A program made the translations under genes and the position numbers. Below the pieces are notes generated by a model. That model did not search any database. It was not told where the DNA came from and saw nothing but the letters and a program-made list of their open reading frames with translations. A stretch of DNA of 64,000 nucleotides from JBDRKE01 sp043814315 (GTDB taxonomy: Bacteria; Omnitrophota; Gorgyraeia; Gygaellales; Profunditerraquicolaceae): the NCBI GenBank assembly GCA_043814315.1, contig JBDRKE010000005.1:1-64000 (forward strand), read 5' to 3'. Each line of letters opens with the position of its first letter. Positions within the stretch are counted from its first letter, which is position 1. Below are positions 19,132 to 30,000 of the stretch, piece by piece.

Positions 19132-20370
19132 CTAAAACAAGCTTAACTGCTGTTCTTTTTTCTCGTGGCCATCATCCTCTCCGAATATAGAGATGATGCC
19201 GTATTCACCGTCAAATCCTGCCTTAATATCCACCCTGCCCTCGCGCACCCTTAATATGCCTTCAACAACCCGGGGAGGCAGGCCTTTAAGCAGGTCTTCT
19301 TTGGATGCCTTTAACAGGATTTCAAACTCTGTGCCGAATCTTGCCACATACGCCCTGTAATCCCTTTCCACAGCCACAGAGCTCTTGGAAACGCCCCTGG
19401 TTTCGGCAATGATTTCGTCAAAGGGAATAAGGTTTTTATAGGGGATGGCGTTTGCGGGCGTAAACCCTTCGGGCCTATCTGCCAACTGCTCCACGCGGTT
19501 CATCACGCCGACAGTCACGTTTTTGCCGCACTTAGGGCACTTGGCGTTTAACTGACGCGTCTCTTTGGGGGATAAGCGCGTTTGGCACAAACGATGGCCG
19601 TCAAAATGGTATTTTCCTTCCTCGGGAAAAAACTCAACAGTGTACAAAAAGCGTTTTTTATCTTTGGTCTTTAAAACCGCTCTTATGGTTTTATAATTCA
19701 ATTCGCAGTCAAACACATTGGCCTCGCGGCCGATCTTAGCAGGGCTGTGGCTGTCTGAGTTACTGATGAGAGTGTATTTATCTAATGCGGATAGCCGCCA
19801 ATTCATCCCGGGATCGCTTGAAAGCCCGGTCTCCAATGCAAATATCTTTGGAGTCTCTTTTTCAAAACAATCTTCAATCCTGTCAAAACCAGACATGGAG
19901 CCAAACAGGGAAAACCACGGGGTCCAGATATGCCCCGGGACGACCATGGCGTTTTCGTCAATATCAAAGACGATTCTTGCAACCTCGGCAGCATCCATTC
20001 CCAGGATTGGCCTTCCGTCGCTGGCCAGATTGCCGTAGCGCGCCAGCGTTTCGTTGATCTTGTCTACGGTTTTAAAAGAAGGGCTAAACACCATGTTATG
20101 GATACGATAGGTCCTGCCTTTCTTGGAATAAATACTACTGATCTCCGTGGTCAATACGAAATAGACATCCTGATATTTGTAAAGGCCGCTTCCCGTATCT
20201 TCCAAATGATGTTTTAATTCTTCCAGCCACAGATGATGGGTAAAATCGCCTGTGCCCATCAAGGTGATGCCTTTTAATTTGGCCCACTCTGCCAGATGCT
20301 TGATATCCATATCCCGGCTGGTCGCGCGGGAATATTTGGAATGAATATGAAAATCAGCGATAAATTCCAT
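19132..20370 (-). CDS. Endonuclease Q family protein (PHP domain)
   Basis: EndoQ-type enzymes nick DNA 5' to deaminated bases such as uracil and hypoxanthine. The 412-residue protein starts with the PHP metal motif DFHIHSKYSR. It also has GTGDFTHH, TTEISSIY, VPGHIWTPWFS and SNSDSHSPAKIGRE, which supply the metal ligands. Near residue 280 a CPKCGKN zinc-binding site belongs to the EndoQ-specific region. Family members are found in Thermococcales and scattered bacteria. The gene follows the Mut7-C RNase-like gene by 28 bases. Assignment is from the motif order; substrate is inferred. Confidence 0.82.
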   Translation of the reverse strand: MEFIADFHIHSKYSRATSRDMDIKHLAEWAKLKGITLMGTGDFTHHLWLEELKHHLEDTGSGLYKYQDVYFVLTTEISSIYSKKGRTYRIHNMVFSPSFKTVDKINETLARYGNLASDGRPILGMDAAEVARIVFDIDENAMVVPGHIWTPWFSLFGSMSGFDRIEDCFEKETPKIFALETGLSSDPGMNWRLSALDKYTLISNSDSHSPAKIGREANVFDCELNYKTIRAVLKTKDKKRFLYTVEFFPEEGKYHFDGHRLCQTRLSPKETRQLNAKCPKCGKNVTVGVMNRVEQLADRPEGFTPANAIPYKNLIPFDEIIAETRGVSKSSVAVERDYRAYVARFGTEFEILLKASKEDLLKGLPPRVVEGILRVREGRVDIKAGFDGEYGIISIFGEDDGHEKKEQQLSLF

Positions 20371-20398
20371 TCCCTTACCTCTTATTGGCTCGTCCCAG

Positions 20399-20854
20399 TT
20401 AACGTAACGTTATTTTTTTTAATGTCTGTGCAACATTCCCCCAGTGCGTCCCCTGCCAATAGGTCCTGTTGCACTTGGGACAACTCATAAAATCTTCCTG
20501 GGTCTTATACACGTATTCTGGAACCTTGTCTTTTATCTTCTCCTTTTCCACCGCCGCAAGCTCCTCATTGCAGATAGTGCAACGGCTAAACATTAGAGCG
20601 GGCTCTAAAGAGATATCTAAGGTTTTCAAAACCTCCTGCAGTTGTTCTTTGAGGGTCTGGGCCTTAAGTAAAACAATTCTGATGCCGCGAGACTCAGGAA
20701 GCCGGTGGTTTCTGGTCAAGATAATCCGGTTGTCTCTTAAGGCCTGTATGATAAGAGAGCTCAAATTGCTTTCTACGACATAGCTAGCGTCAAGCCCTAA
20801 GATCCTCAGCCACTTGGCCAATCGGCCTAACTCTCGGGTGAGGAGAAACTTCAC
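20399..20854 (-). CDS. Mut7-C RNase-domain protein
   Basis: This 151-residue protein is of the Mut7-C type, a PIN-like fold named after the C-terminus of nematode Mut-7. The N-terminal half has LTRELGRLAKWLRILGLDA and LTRNHRL, with conserved acidic and arginine residues. The C-terminal half is a zinc ribbon (CTIC near residue 95, CPKC near 130) followed by the conserved RTYWQGTHW. It is probably a ribonuclease, but no substrate is known. It lies between pyrC and the EndoQ gene in the same orientation. Confidence 0.82.
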   Translation of the reverse strand: MKFLLTRELGRLAKWLRILGLDASYVVESNLSSLIIQALRDNRIILTRNHRLPESRGIRIVLLKAQTLKEQLQEVLKTLDISLEPALMFSRCTICNEELAAVEKEKIKDKVPEYVYKTQEDFMSCPKCNRTYWQGTHWGNVAQTLKKITLR

Positions 20855-20909
20855 CCTCTCCCCCCTTGCTTATTAACCCCGCCCCTTTAAGAAGAGCGAG
20901 ATTCACAAT
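20855..20909 (-). other. Short hairpin spacer after pyrC
   Basis: The pyrC-Mut7-C gap carries CCCCTTTAAGAAGAGCGAG, closely similar to CCCTTTTAAGAAAGGCGGG in the pyrB-pyrC gap near 22240. Both can form a small hairpin. The resemblance suggests a copied intergenic element. Neither is followed by a T-run, so they are not clear terminators. Confidence 0.35.
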
Positions 20910-22208
20910 TTAATCTTTTGTTTTACAATTATTCCTAAAAGGATAGGCCACTTTTCCTGAGCAGATTGTATGCTCGACTTGCCCCTTGAAGGGCCTTCCT
21001 AAGAATGCACTGTTCTTTGACTTGGAAACAAAACTTTTTTTATCCACCACCCACGGCTCATCAGGGTTAACCACAATCAGGTCTGCGTCAGCGCCCGCGC
21101 TTAAAGCGCCCTTCCTGATTCCTAATATCCTGGCAGGATTGACAGTCAGTTTACGAACCAACTCCGGCCACGTTAAAAGGCCCGATTCTATAAATTCCGT
21201 GATACTTGCGGCCAGTATTGTTTCTAAACCGATGACCCCGAATTCTGCGCGCTCGAACTCTATATCCTTCTCATTTTCCGTATGCGGGGCGTGGTCTGAG
21301 GCAATGGCATCAATGGTGCCGTCAGCCAGCCCCTGCCTGATGCCTGCCAAATCCTGCCTGCTTCTTAGAGGAGGATTCATCTTCATGTTCGTATCATATC
21401 CTAAAACCGCTTCTTCGGTTAAGGAAAAATAATGCGGGGCAGTTTCGCAAGTCACCTTAACGCCCTTCTTCTTGGCGCAAGCAATAATCTCTACGGACTC
21501 CTTGCAGCTGACATGGGCAATATGAACATGCGCGCCTGTCTTCTCTGCCAGCCCGATGTCTCTTTCAACCCTTGTATATTCTGACTCTTTAGAAATACCC
21601 CTTAGGCCCATGCGCGTTGATGTCAGGCCCAAATTCACCACTCCGTGATTAGAAAGCCTTTTGTCCTCGCTGTGGCAGATAACAAGCACCCCGGCCCTCT
21701 CGGCAGCCTTAAACGCCTCTTGCATCAAATGTTCAGAATCAACGGAACTGCCATCATCGGTAACAGCAATAACGCCCTCTTCCTTGAGCTTAGCTATGTC
21801 GGTTAACTCTACTCCTGCCCTGGCCTTGGTGATCGCTGCGGCTATCAACACATTGACGCTTGCAGAATTCTTGATGATCCCCTTTAACAATTTTATATTC
21901 TCGGCGCTGTCAATGGCAGGCAGCGTATTGGGCATAGCCAGGATACTGGTCACTCCTCCCTTAAGCCCTGCCCTTGTGCCGCTGGCAACAGTCTCCTTAT
22001 CCTCTCTCCCCGGCTCTCTCAAGTGCACGTGCATATCAATGATGCCGGGCATCACGATTTTTCCCGCAGCATCAATGGTGCAATCCGCCTCAATATTTAT
22101 GCCTTTAGAGACCCGGGCAATGGTAGAATTCTGCGTCAAGACATCGCCTACTTCATCCCTATTGTTGGCCGGGTCAATGACACGGCCGTTTTTAATGAGG
22201 ATTTTCAC
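20910..22208 (-). CDS. pyrC: Dihydroorotase
   Basis: PyrC closes carbamoyl aspartate to dihydroorotate. It is the 432-residue class I type. Metal-binding HVHLREPG lies near residues 60-67, HIAHVS and CETAPHYFSL supply further histidines, and ASDHAPH near residue 305 gives the catalytic Asp. The C-terminus has the usual amidohydrolase closing (GALSAGADADLIVVNPDEPW). It is 33 bases downstream of pyrB and belongs to the PyrR-regulated unit. Confidence 0.96.
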   Translation of the reverse strand: MKILIKNGRVIDPANNRDEVGDVLTQNSTIARVSKGINIEADCTIDAAGKIVMPGIIDMHVHLREPGREDKETVASGTRAGLKGGVTSILAMPNTLPAIDSAENIKLLKGIIKNSASVNVLIAAAITKARAGVELTDIAKLKEEGVIAVTDDGSSVDSEHLMQEAFKAAERAGVLVICHSEDKRLSNHGVVNLGLTSTRMGLRGISKESEYTRVERDIGLAEKTGAHVHIAHVSCKESVEIIACAKKKGVKVTCETAPHYFSLTEEAVLGYDTNMKMNPPLRSRQDLAGIRQGLADGTIDAIASDHAPHTENEKDIEFERAEFGVIGLETILAASITEFIESGLLTWPELVRKLTVNPARILGIRKGALSAGADADLIVVNPDEPWVVDKKSFVSKSKNSAFLGRPFKGQVEHTICSGKVAYPFRNNCKTKD

Positions 22209-22241
22209 TCCGCTATTCCTCTCTATATTATCCCTACCCTT

Positions 22242-23195
22242 TTAAGAAAGGCGGGGTTCATTATTTTTTATCTGGTCATTGGCTTGCGCTACCAAGAAAA
22301 GCACGCTCATCCTGACAGCAATGCCATTGGTCACCTGCTCTAATATGACGGAATTCCCTCCATCTGCCACGCCACTGGACATCTCAATACCCCGGTTAAT
22401 GGGCCCGGGGTGCATCACAATGATATCCCTCTTTGCCTTTTTTAACCTTTCTTCCGTAATACCGAAGCTCTTAAAATATTCCAACTGCTGAGGGAAGGCG
22501 GCTTCTGTATCGCGCTCAAACTGCATCCTTAAGACATTAACGCAATCCGCATGGCGCAGGGCTTCCTCAATATCATAGGTCACATGTGCTCCCATCTGGC
22601 CTATGCCCTCGGGGATAAGCATTTTAGGGGCGCAAACCGTAACTTTAGCGCCCAACTTAGTCAACCCCCATATATTTGAGCGCGCCACGCGCGAATGGGC
22701 GATATCGCCTACGATGCTGACGTTTAAGCCGTCTATCCTGCCTATTTTTTCTTTTAAGGTAAAGATGTCCAAAAGCGCTTGCGTGGGATGCTCATGCCAA
22801 CCGTCTCCTGCATTCACAACGCTGATGCTGACATGCCGCGCCAACATCGCTGCCGCTCCCGAGCAATTGTGGCGCATTACGATAATATCTGCTTTTAAGG
22901 CCTCAATGTTTCTGCCGGTGTCAATGAGGGTCTCTCCCTTGCGCACGCTAGAAGTTTCCGTGGCAATATTAATCACGTCGGCGGAGAGCCTTTTGGCTGC
23001 CACCTCAAAGGAGACCCTGGTCCGGGTAGACGGTTCGTAAAACAGGTTCACCACCGTCTTTCCGCGCAAAGCAGGCACCTTTTTTATCTCTCTTGACGAA
23101 ACCTCTTTGAACGACTCGGCCGTAGAGAGAATAAGCTCAAGCTCTTCCTTGCTCAACTCCTCTAAGCCCAACAGATCCTTTCTTATCCACGCCAT
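22242..23195 (-). CDS. pyrB: Aspartate carbamoyltransferase, catalytic subunit
   Basis: PyrB joins carbamoyl phosphate and aspartate. The carbamoyl-phosphate loop FYEPSTRTRVSFE is at about residues 53-65. HPTQALLDIFTL and MHPGPINRGIE, the aspartate-binding parts, are present. At 317 residues it is a normal catalytic chain. No regulatory PyrI is found in the window, so control probably rests on PyrR. It starts 4 bases after the pyrR stop codon. Confidence 0.97.
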   Translation of the reverse strand: MAWIRKDLLGLEELSKEELELILSTAESFKEVSSREIKKVPALRGKTVVNLFYEPSTRTRVSFEVAAKRLSADVINIATETSSVRKGETLIDTGRNIEALKADIIVMRHNCSGAAAMLARHVSISVVNAGDGWHEHPTQALLDIFTLKEKIGRIDGLNVSIVGDIAHSRVARSNIWGLTKLGAKVTVCAPKMLIPEGIGQMGAHVTYDIEEALRHADCVNVLRMQFERDTEAAFPQQLEYFKSFGITEERLKKAKRDIIVMHPGPINRGIEMSSGVADGGNSVILEQVTNGIAVRMSVLFLVAQANDQIKNNEPRLS

Positions 23196-23199
23196 AGGA

Positions 23200-23739
23200 T
23201 CAATCCTTTTCCACGATCACCACTTCGTCTTTGCCATCCACTTCATCCAGCCGCACCTCAATGGTCTCATTGCGCGCGGTGGGGATATTTTTACCCACAT
23301 AATCTGCCCTGACAGGAAGCTCTCTGTGCCCGCGGTCAACCATCACAGCCAGCTGAATGGACTTGGGCCTTCCAAAATCTATTAAAGCATCCAGGGCAGC
23401 CCTGACTGTCCTTCCGGTATATAAAACATCGTCTACCAATACCACGTTTTTGTCATTGATATCAAAATCTATCTCTGTTTTATGCACCACAGGCCCTGCG
23501 GCAATAGAAGTCAGGTCATCGCGGTAAAGCGTGATATCCAAAATTCCCACAGGCACCTTAACCTCATCAATTTTCTCGATGCAGTCATTCAACCGTTTAG
23601 CTAGATACGCCCCGCGATTACGGATACCTATGAGGCACAAGTCCTTCGTCCCTTTATTTTTCTCTAAAATCTCATGCGCAATACGAATAAGCGCACGGCT
23701 CAAGGTATCTTTATCTAATATTTTTGCCTTCTCTTTCAT
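23200..23739 (-). CDS. pyrR: Pyrimidine operon attenuation protein / uracil phosphoribosyltransferase
   Basis: PyrR binds UMP or UTP and then a hairpin in pyr mRNA, causing early termination; it also makes UMP from uracil. The 179-residue protein has the PRPP-binding loop VVLVDDVLYTGRT at about residues 98-110. An SD-like GGAG lies 7 bases before the ATG. The leader contains both a PyrR-type hairpin (23823-23856) and a terminator (23751-23791), so the gene appears to control itself and pyrB-pyrC downstream. Confidence 0.96.
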   Translation of the reverse strand: MKEKAKILDKDTLSRALIRIAHEILEKNKGTKDLCLIGIRNRGAYLAKRLNDCIEKIDEVKVPVGILDITLYRDDLTSIAAGPVVHKTEIDFDINDKNVVLVDDVLYTGRTVRAALDALIDFGRPKSIQLAVMVDRGHRELPVRADYVGKNIPTARNETIEVRLDEVDGKDEVVIVEKD

Positions 23740-23750
23740 GCCATCTCCAT

Positions 23751-23791
23751 ATAAAAAAAGACCCTTGGCTCATCTCTTGCCAAGGGTCTTT
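23751..23791 (-). terminator. pyr attenuator terminator
   Basis: On the minus strand GACCCTTGG pairs with CCAAGGGTC (23760-23788), flanked by AAA/TTT and followed by a seven-T run, 12 bases before the pyrR start. The upstream segment GACCTTTAAGCC...CTCTTG (near 23838-23857) is partly complementary to the loop and 3' arm (CAAGAG...GGGTC), which would form the alternative antiterminator. Confidence 0.85.
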
Positions 23792-23822
23792 ATGTGCGGG
23801 GTTTATTATCTTCATCTTTTTA

Positions 23823-23856
23823 ACCTTGCCAGCTTCACAAGAGCCGGCTTAAAGGT
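23823..23856 (-). promoter_or_regulatory. PyrR-binding hairpin in the pyr leader
   Basis: On the minus strand ACCTT/AAGGT, GCC/GGC and GCT/AGC form an interrupted stem capped by CTTGTGA. The 3' half, TTGTGAAGCTGGCAAGG, closely resembles the PyrR recognition sequence of Gram-positive pyr leaders (of the form CCNGNGAGGCUGGCAAGG, recalled). Binding here would free the terminator downstream. Confidence 0.75.
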
Positions 23857-23872
23857 CCTCATTATTTTAATA

Positions 23873-23901
23873 AATATAACACCCGCCCTTCAAGTTGTCA
23901 A
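23873..23901 (-). promoter_or_regulatory. Promoter of pyrR-pyrB-pyrC
   Basis: On the minus strand a perfect -35 TTGACA (23896-23901) is 17 bases from -10 TATATT (23873-23878). Transcription would start near 23866, giving a leader of about 125 bases that contains the attenuator. Confidence 0.85.
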
Positions 23902-23910
23902 GGGAATATT

Positions 23911-23984
23911 TTAAAAAAGGGGCGCCTGATTTTGTGGGGTACCTTTTTCGGCTGATAAACCTTTAAAAGGCTAGGACGCCCCTT
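23911..23984 (-). terminator. Terminator after the giant gene
   Basis: On the minus strand AAGGGGCG (23977-23984) and CGCCCCTT (23917-23924) pair across a long loop, and TTTTAAAA follows. It lies between the giant gene stop codon and the pyrR promoter. The loop is unusually long, about 50 bases. Confidence 0.55.
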
Positions 23985-24000
23985 CTTTTTCCCTATCTCT

Positions 24001-27000
24001 TTATGGCGCTAATAGTTTCAGCTCTCCTGCAGGAACATTAATCCTGCTTAAGGCTAATTGCATCTCATCTGCAGGCTTATCGGATTCCAATAAAACCAAA
24101 ATCTCCTTAAGCGCTGGTTCGGTTAAAGCAGCCCGCTCTTCCTCTAATCTCAAGATATCCGCCAGGCAAGCCAGCACGCTGTCAATCCTCTGGCTGCAAT
24201 CCTGGCTCTGGCAGGATACCGCCAAATATTCCCTAATCCGCTCGCAGGATGGAATAATGCCGGCATTCAGCATATTCTCAATCTGCTGCCATTCGTTATT
24301 CAGTTCTGATAATGGCATCGGTGCAGAGTGCCTGCCTGCCGGCAAGGCAGGCAGGGTGCTTGATGTAGAAAAACCAATTGGCGCCTGCTGAACAACTGTT
24401 TGGCTTGGCAGATTGCGCAGATCGATTCCTCCCTTGCCCTCATCTCGGAAATCGATGCTGAGCGGAGCCGAAGCATCAATGCCGCCCATATCCGCTTGAC
24501 CTAACTTCTCCTCTTCCAAGGGCGAAGAAGATTTTCGAATAATTTTTTCTACGGCTTGCAGTACTTTTCGAATTTGGTCAAACTCCTGATCTTCCCAGGA
24601 TATCCCTTTCTCCTCCACTGCTTCTTGAAGTTTCTTTCTTAACCCTACGAGATGCTTGAGCTTATCAACCTCTTCCTTGAACTGATTTCTAAATTCTTGA
24701 ATGTGGTCTGCTTGGGTATCTTTAGAGAGGCCCATAACTATTTCTTTAAACAAAAGTGCCGGGCCCTTCTTGTTTTCAGGCCCAATATGTTCGGCGAAGC
24801 CTAAAGTATCGATTATTTTATCAGCAATCAATTCCGCAAAAAACGGTTTAATTTGTGGTTTGTCATCGCATTCTTTCTTGAGAAGGATTATCTCTTGCAC
24901 AATTCCGCTTAATGCTGCTTGAGCTTCTTTGCCATCTGTTGCCACTACAACTGCCTGGCCCTTAAGCAGAGGGGAAGCTTCTGCTGTCTCTACAGAATCA
25001 AGCGAACCTAAGTAAAATTCATTGAGCAGATCCTGAAGTTTTTGTCTTTTTATGGGGTCTTTTTGGGATTCAGCCACAAACTTGTGCATTTCGAAACCTA
25101 AATCAAATTCCTCTTTTTTTGACTGACGCTCTTTCTTTATGGCCTCTATATCAAAACTGATTTTCTTTAATCCATCTACTACTGCAGTTCTCCGTCGTCT
25201 TAGTATCGGGACACCGGAGGGACTTTCTATTATTGCTACGAGACTTTCGACAATAGCCATAATATGGATGAGATTTATCTCTTGGTTAGTTTGTACTCCA
25301 CCGGCAATACTTAGGCAGGCGATAAATTCGTGGTAAAGGGCCTCAAGCATCTGGCCTGAAGACCCAGCACGTATTATGATGTAAAATTTACCATTATTAT
25401 CCTTGACCACAATTCCATTATCTTCTATCATCCCACCTTCTGTATCGCTGATTTTATCAGTGACTCTAACCTCTATGGTCAAATCCCCAAAGTTTATCTT
25501 GCCATCCCTGATTTGGTATCTATCTTTTGGCCCGAATCTGGTATCGGGGAACTTTTGTCCAATCCCCTCAAATTGCTCAATCTTCAACTGGCGACCGATG
25601 GAATCTTTTCCTCTAGTGCCAGCTACAATATCGCCGCTTCCCCCTGATCTTGCTTTTGGCAAAGAAGATTCCTCCATCGCCGAGCCGGCGCCTTCTGTCT
25701 GCTCCACCGGCGAGCCGGCGGATTGGCCGAGTTTGGCTTTAAGCAGTGCCCTAATATTTTTCTCAGCATTCGCTATGGTGCTGCCGTCTCTAATTAATTC
25801 TTCATATTTACCGTACATCTCTTGCCTGATTTTATCTTGACCTTCTTTCGGAAGAGCGCGCATGGCATCTTGGATATTTTTCTCGTGCGCTATGATTGCA
25901 TCCACATCATCCTTAACCAACCCCTCAAAGGCCCTTTTTCTCTTTTCGGCCTCAGCTGCCTGCAGCCCTGTTTCAATGGCCTGCCAGGTGGCATCTTCCT
26001 TGTTTTCACTGTACAGCTTCACCCGGCTACTACGGTCATCATTATATTTTATTTTGACTTCTGGGAGGCGGGCATCATTCAGTTTTTCGATGATTTCAGG
26101 CAGGACTTCGGGTTTTGCGGAAGAGATATCTTCACTGTTGATAACGGTGGCCTCTAACTCAACCAAAAATCCTTTCTTGCTCGTAAAAACATTTATTTGC
26201 TCTCTGACCTTTGCAAGCTCATCTAATATTTCTTGGGCCCCTAAAAGGCCGCCTTTTCCCAACCCCTGCCTTAATTGCCAACTGTCCAATGCAATCAGCT
26301 GATCGCCAAAATAATCAAGAAAGTAGTCATTGATGACTTTGAAGCCGTACCTTCCCTCTTCCCCATCTCCTACTCTGCGAGAGGCTTCTCTAAGCTTCTC
26401 AAAGGCCTCCTTCTTGTCTGAGTCTTCGGATAACACAAAAGACTGCTTGACTAAGATAATCTGCCACTTGCCCTGCGATGCCTTAACAAAGAAGAAACTG
26501 TCCGGAGGGCCGCGGACGACATAGGTTTTATCTTCTGTCGGTTGCAATTGCATCACATACTTAAGAATCGCATACAGGTTTAGGCGCATAAATGTTGCGT
26601 ACGCCCCCTCTATCTCAAACCGAACTTTTTCCGATGTCATTGCGTTTTGCAGGACATTCCGCTCTATTTCCATTTGCGCTTTTGCAGACTCCAGCCCTCT
26701 CTTGACCTCCCGCTCCTCAGCGCTCTCTAATAACTTTTCTCCGATTCTTTCTTCTTTTCTTAGCTCCATCAAGCCTTGCACCCCGGACAGCAAACTGCGC
26801 TCTTTAGCTATCCCCTGGTATTTTCTTGCCTCCCCTAATGCCTGTTGCAGTTTTTCCCAATCAAAATCTTTTGCTCCTTCAACCAGCACCGCGCCAGCCG
26901 GAAGGTAAGGGATAAAAACGGATTGCGGAACATTATGTCTCTGATCCATGAGATCATTAGCTAATCCACCATCACTAAAAAGGATACCAAAATTATCAAC

Positions 27001-30000
27001 TCCTTCGCTTACCATCTTTGCTCTTTGGCGAATGCTGATGGGTAGCTCACCAGAGCCTTTTGAATATTCGGCATACCCATAAACGCTATACTCATTCCTA
27101 ATTTCGCTCTGTATTTTTTGGATGATCTCGTCTACTTTTTCTTTGGACAGTTCTCCCGGAAGAACCATTATGACTTCATCAGACCTGTACCCCTTTCGCG
27201 CAACCTTGCCTCCATATTTTCCTACCACCCTCTCCGCTATTGTCAGGACATCACCAATCAAGAAATTCGCTATTTTTTCTCTGTAATACCTGTCTCTTAA
27301 GTTTAATTTTTTCATATCCGCAAACACAACCCAAGCTTTCTTGCTTTCCTGCTTTTGAATAAACTTAAGAATCCCGTTGTCATTGCCCGCATTAAAAGTC
27401 AGGTCCACGGCGTCTTCCTGTTGCTCCATCGGCGAGGCGGCGCCTTCTGGCTGTTCCATCGGCGAGCCGGCGGCGACCTTAACGGGGACAAAAATCCTTA
27501 CCGTAGAGTGAATCAAGAATACAACTTCTTCCGGCGTAAGCTCTTTCGCTATTTCTTCCATTTTTAAATAATATTTTGGCTCATTGGTTAATTTATTTGT
27601 TTTTTTGCTTCCTGCTAAAGAATTTAATGGCGTATCGTTTTTCTCATTGACCATGGAAACATCACGCGGCTGGACTCCCGGAAAACATTGACAAAGTATC
27701 TCAAATAACCAATTAGATTTCCCAAGGATTACTTTTCCTATTATGTTTTGCATTTCACCAAAAATTTTATTGGCCATTTCGTAATCGCCTGCGGTCCTCT
27801 CCAAAAACGTTCTTCCATTATCTTTCAATATTTTAATATAAGACCCTGACAATTCGGCCAATCTTGCCTTATCTGAATCTGGCAGGGGCATATTTGTTAT
27901 CTCGGTTGGCAAAACCTTAAATATAGCTTCTAGCAATCTCTCGGCGGTCATATCTAAGCCACCTTCTTGCAATAATTGTATTTGCGCCCTGCTTGCTATG
28001 TGTTGCTCATCAGCCTCATACCCATTTTTCTTGCTTAACTCAAAGTGTTCTTCTATGCGCATAAATTTAAAAAATTCATCTGCTGGCCAATCCATATGGT
28101 TGGATAGTTCTTTAGTCATCCAATCAGCAAAGAATTCATCGATAGTGCTATAATCCAGAGCGCTCATCGAATAAAAAAGCCGAAGGAGCAACCTTGCTTC
28201 ATTTGATTGATAGAAACCGTACAAAACATTATGCCCTATTTCATGAAATAGTACCTCGAAGAGCAATTTTATGTCTTTGGCATCTTTTATTTCTTTGAGA
28301 AAATCCTTCCCTGCCTTGTATCCGCTGCTCATTCCTCCTCGATATTGGTCTATTATCTGTCCTTCTTCTCTAGCTAATCGAGCCAAGCCTAACTGAATAT
28401 CTGTATCAACTCGATTTGCATTAAGGATATCGCCAATGAGTTTTAAATTTTCTGTATTTTTTAGAAACGGATAGTGTTGTATTGTGATTATGCCGGCAGC
28501 CCTAACATAGACCTTAAGAACAAACAGAGAAAACTGATTATCGCTCAGCAAGAGGTCTACCAAATCGAGAGAAGTATTATCCAATAGCTCCTTTGCAAGA
28601 GGGTATACTATTGCAAGACCTTCCTTCCTGGTTTCTTTAGATTGAATATCAAATTTGTAATAGAAGTGAGTATAGATGAAATCGATAAACCTCTTGTAAG
28701 CTTTATTATTTCCCATCTCCGGCAAGACTTTATCTATTATCTGTTCTATCGCTTCTTTTACCAGCTGTTCTTTAGTTTCATCTTTATCTCTTCTGACCTT
28801 ATTAACTAAATTCGATAGGAGCCGGATGAGAAAGCTTTCATCTTGAGCTTTGAGGGTTTCTGCGGGTAAGCCGTTTAGAACACCCATTACGTACTCTAGC
28901 GAGTTATTTCTGTAAAACTGGGAATAGCTCATTTCATCGATATCAAGTTCTTTTGGCTTCTGCTCCATCGGCGAGCCGGCGGCTCCTATCACCTGCAGCC
29001 AATTTTTATCCTGCGGCCCTGTAAAATATCCTCCATATTCTTTTTCTAGATTATTAGTAATTCGTCTCACATGAGCTTTCTGGTCATACGAACCACCAAG
29101 CTTTCCAGAGAATCTCGCATCTGCTGCTTCCCTATCAAAAGGCACTCCGCTAGAACCATAATAAACAAAATCTCTCTTTCCAAATCTAGTCGAACTTATA
29201 TCAAATCTTCCGGCGATTTTATCAGTGAATAACCTATCTTCGGAACCGGCATTTGACGGCTCCAAAAGATTATCAATTTTATCCCGGGCTATTCTTTGGA
29301 TCAAAAGAGTGACGTCATCTCTGCTTCCTACATAAACGGTGAAGTCTTTTTCTCCTGGGTCTCCTCCAGCAAGCAATTTATATTGGCCTTTATGGTTATT
29401 CCAAAGCCATTCGTCTATTTTAGGATAACTTTCAGGCTGTACCGTTAAGTGCAATTTCCAGCCACCTTTCTTTATATATTCATCATGTGCTGCTCTATCC
29501 GTAACTCTGTAACCGGGTTTGCCAGGCCAAAGTTCATCTTTCTCCTTAACCAAGATTCTTGTTAAAGCATCTATTCCTTCTTGAGCGTCATCTATTGCCT
29601 CTTGGATACCTTTAACTTGTCCTGATGCTTTGCTTAGTAAATTCCAAATCTGCTCTGATTTTTCTCCTATCCTGACAAGCTGCATACACATTACAAATAA
29701 AGTAACTACTTTTTCTCTTTCTTCGGCAACCGAAGCCGTTGTCCACCATGGAGATGCGTGCTGAATCGCTGCTTGGCGAGAAACTCTCCCCTCCTGAAAC
29801 GTTATATTCCAACGAGATGGATTTCGGCTTTCTGCAATCTTAAGCGATACGTTTTTCTCTACTATTTTATAAGCATACTCTGTCCCTTTTGCAAGATAGC
29901 CACTTATTTGAGAAAGATACATATTGGAATCGAGAGGGGAGGGAATGTGAATCGGCGAGCCGGCGGCGCCTTCTGCCTGCTCCATCGGCGAGCCGGCGGA

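Noticed and set aside
25300..25345. Second HExxH-like site in the giant protein (LYHEFIACLS)
   Set aside because: It reads HEFIA, without the second histidine, so metal binding is not supported.
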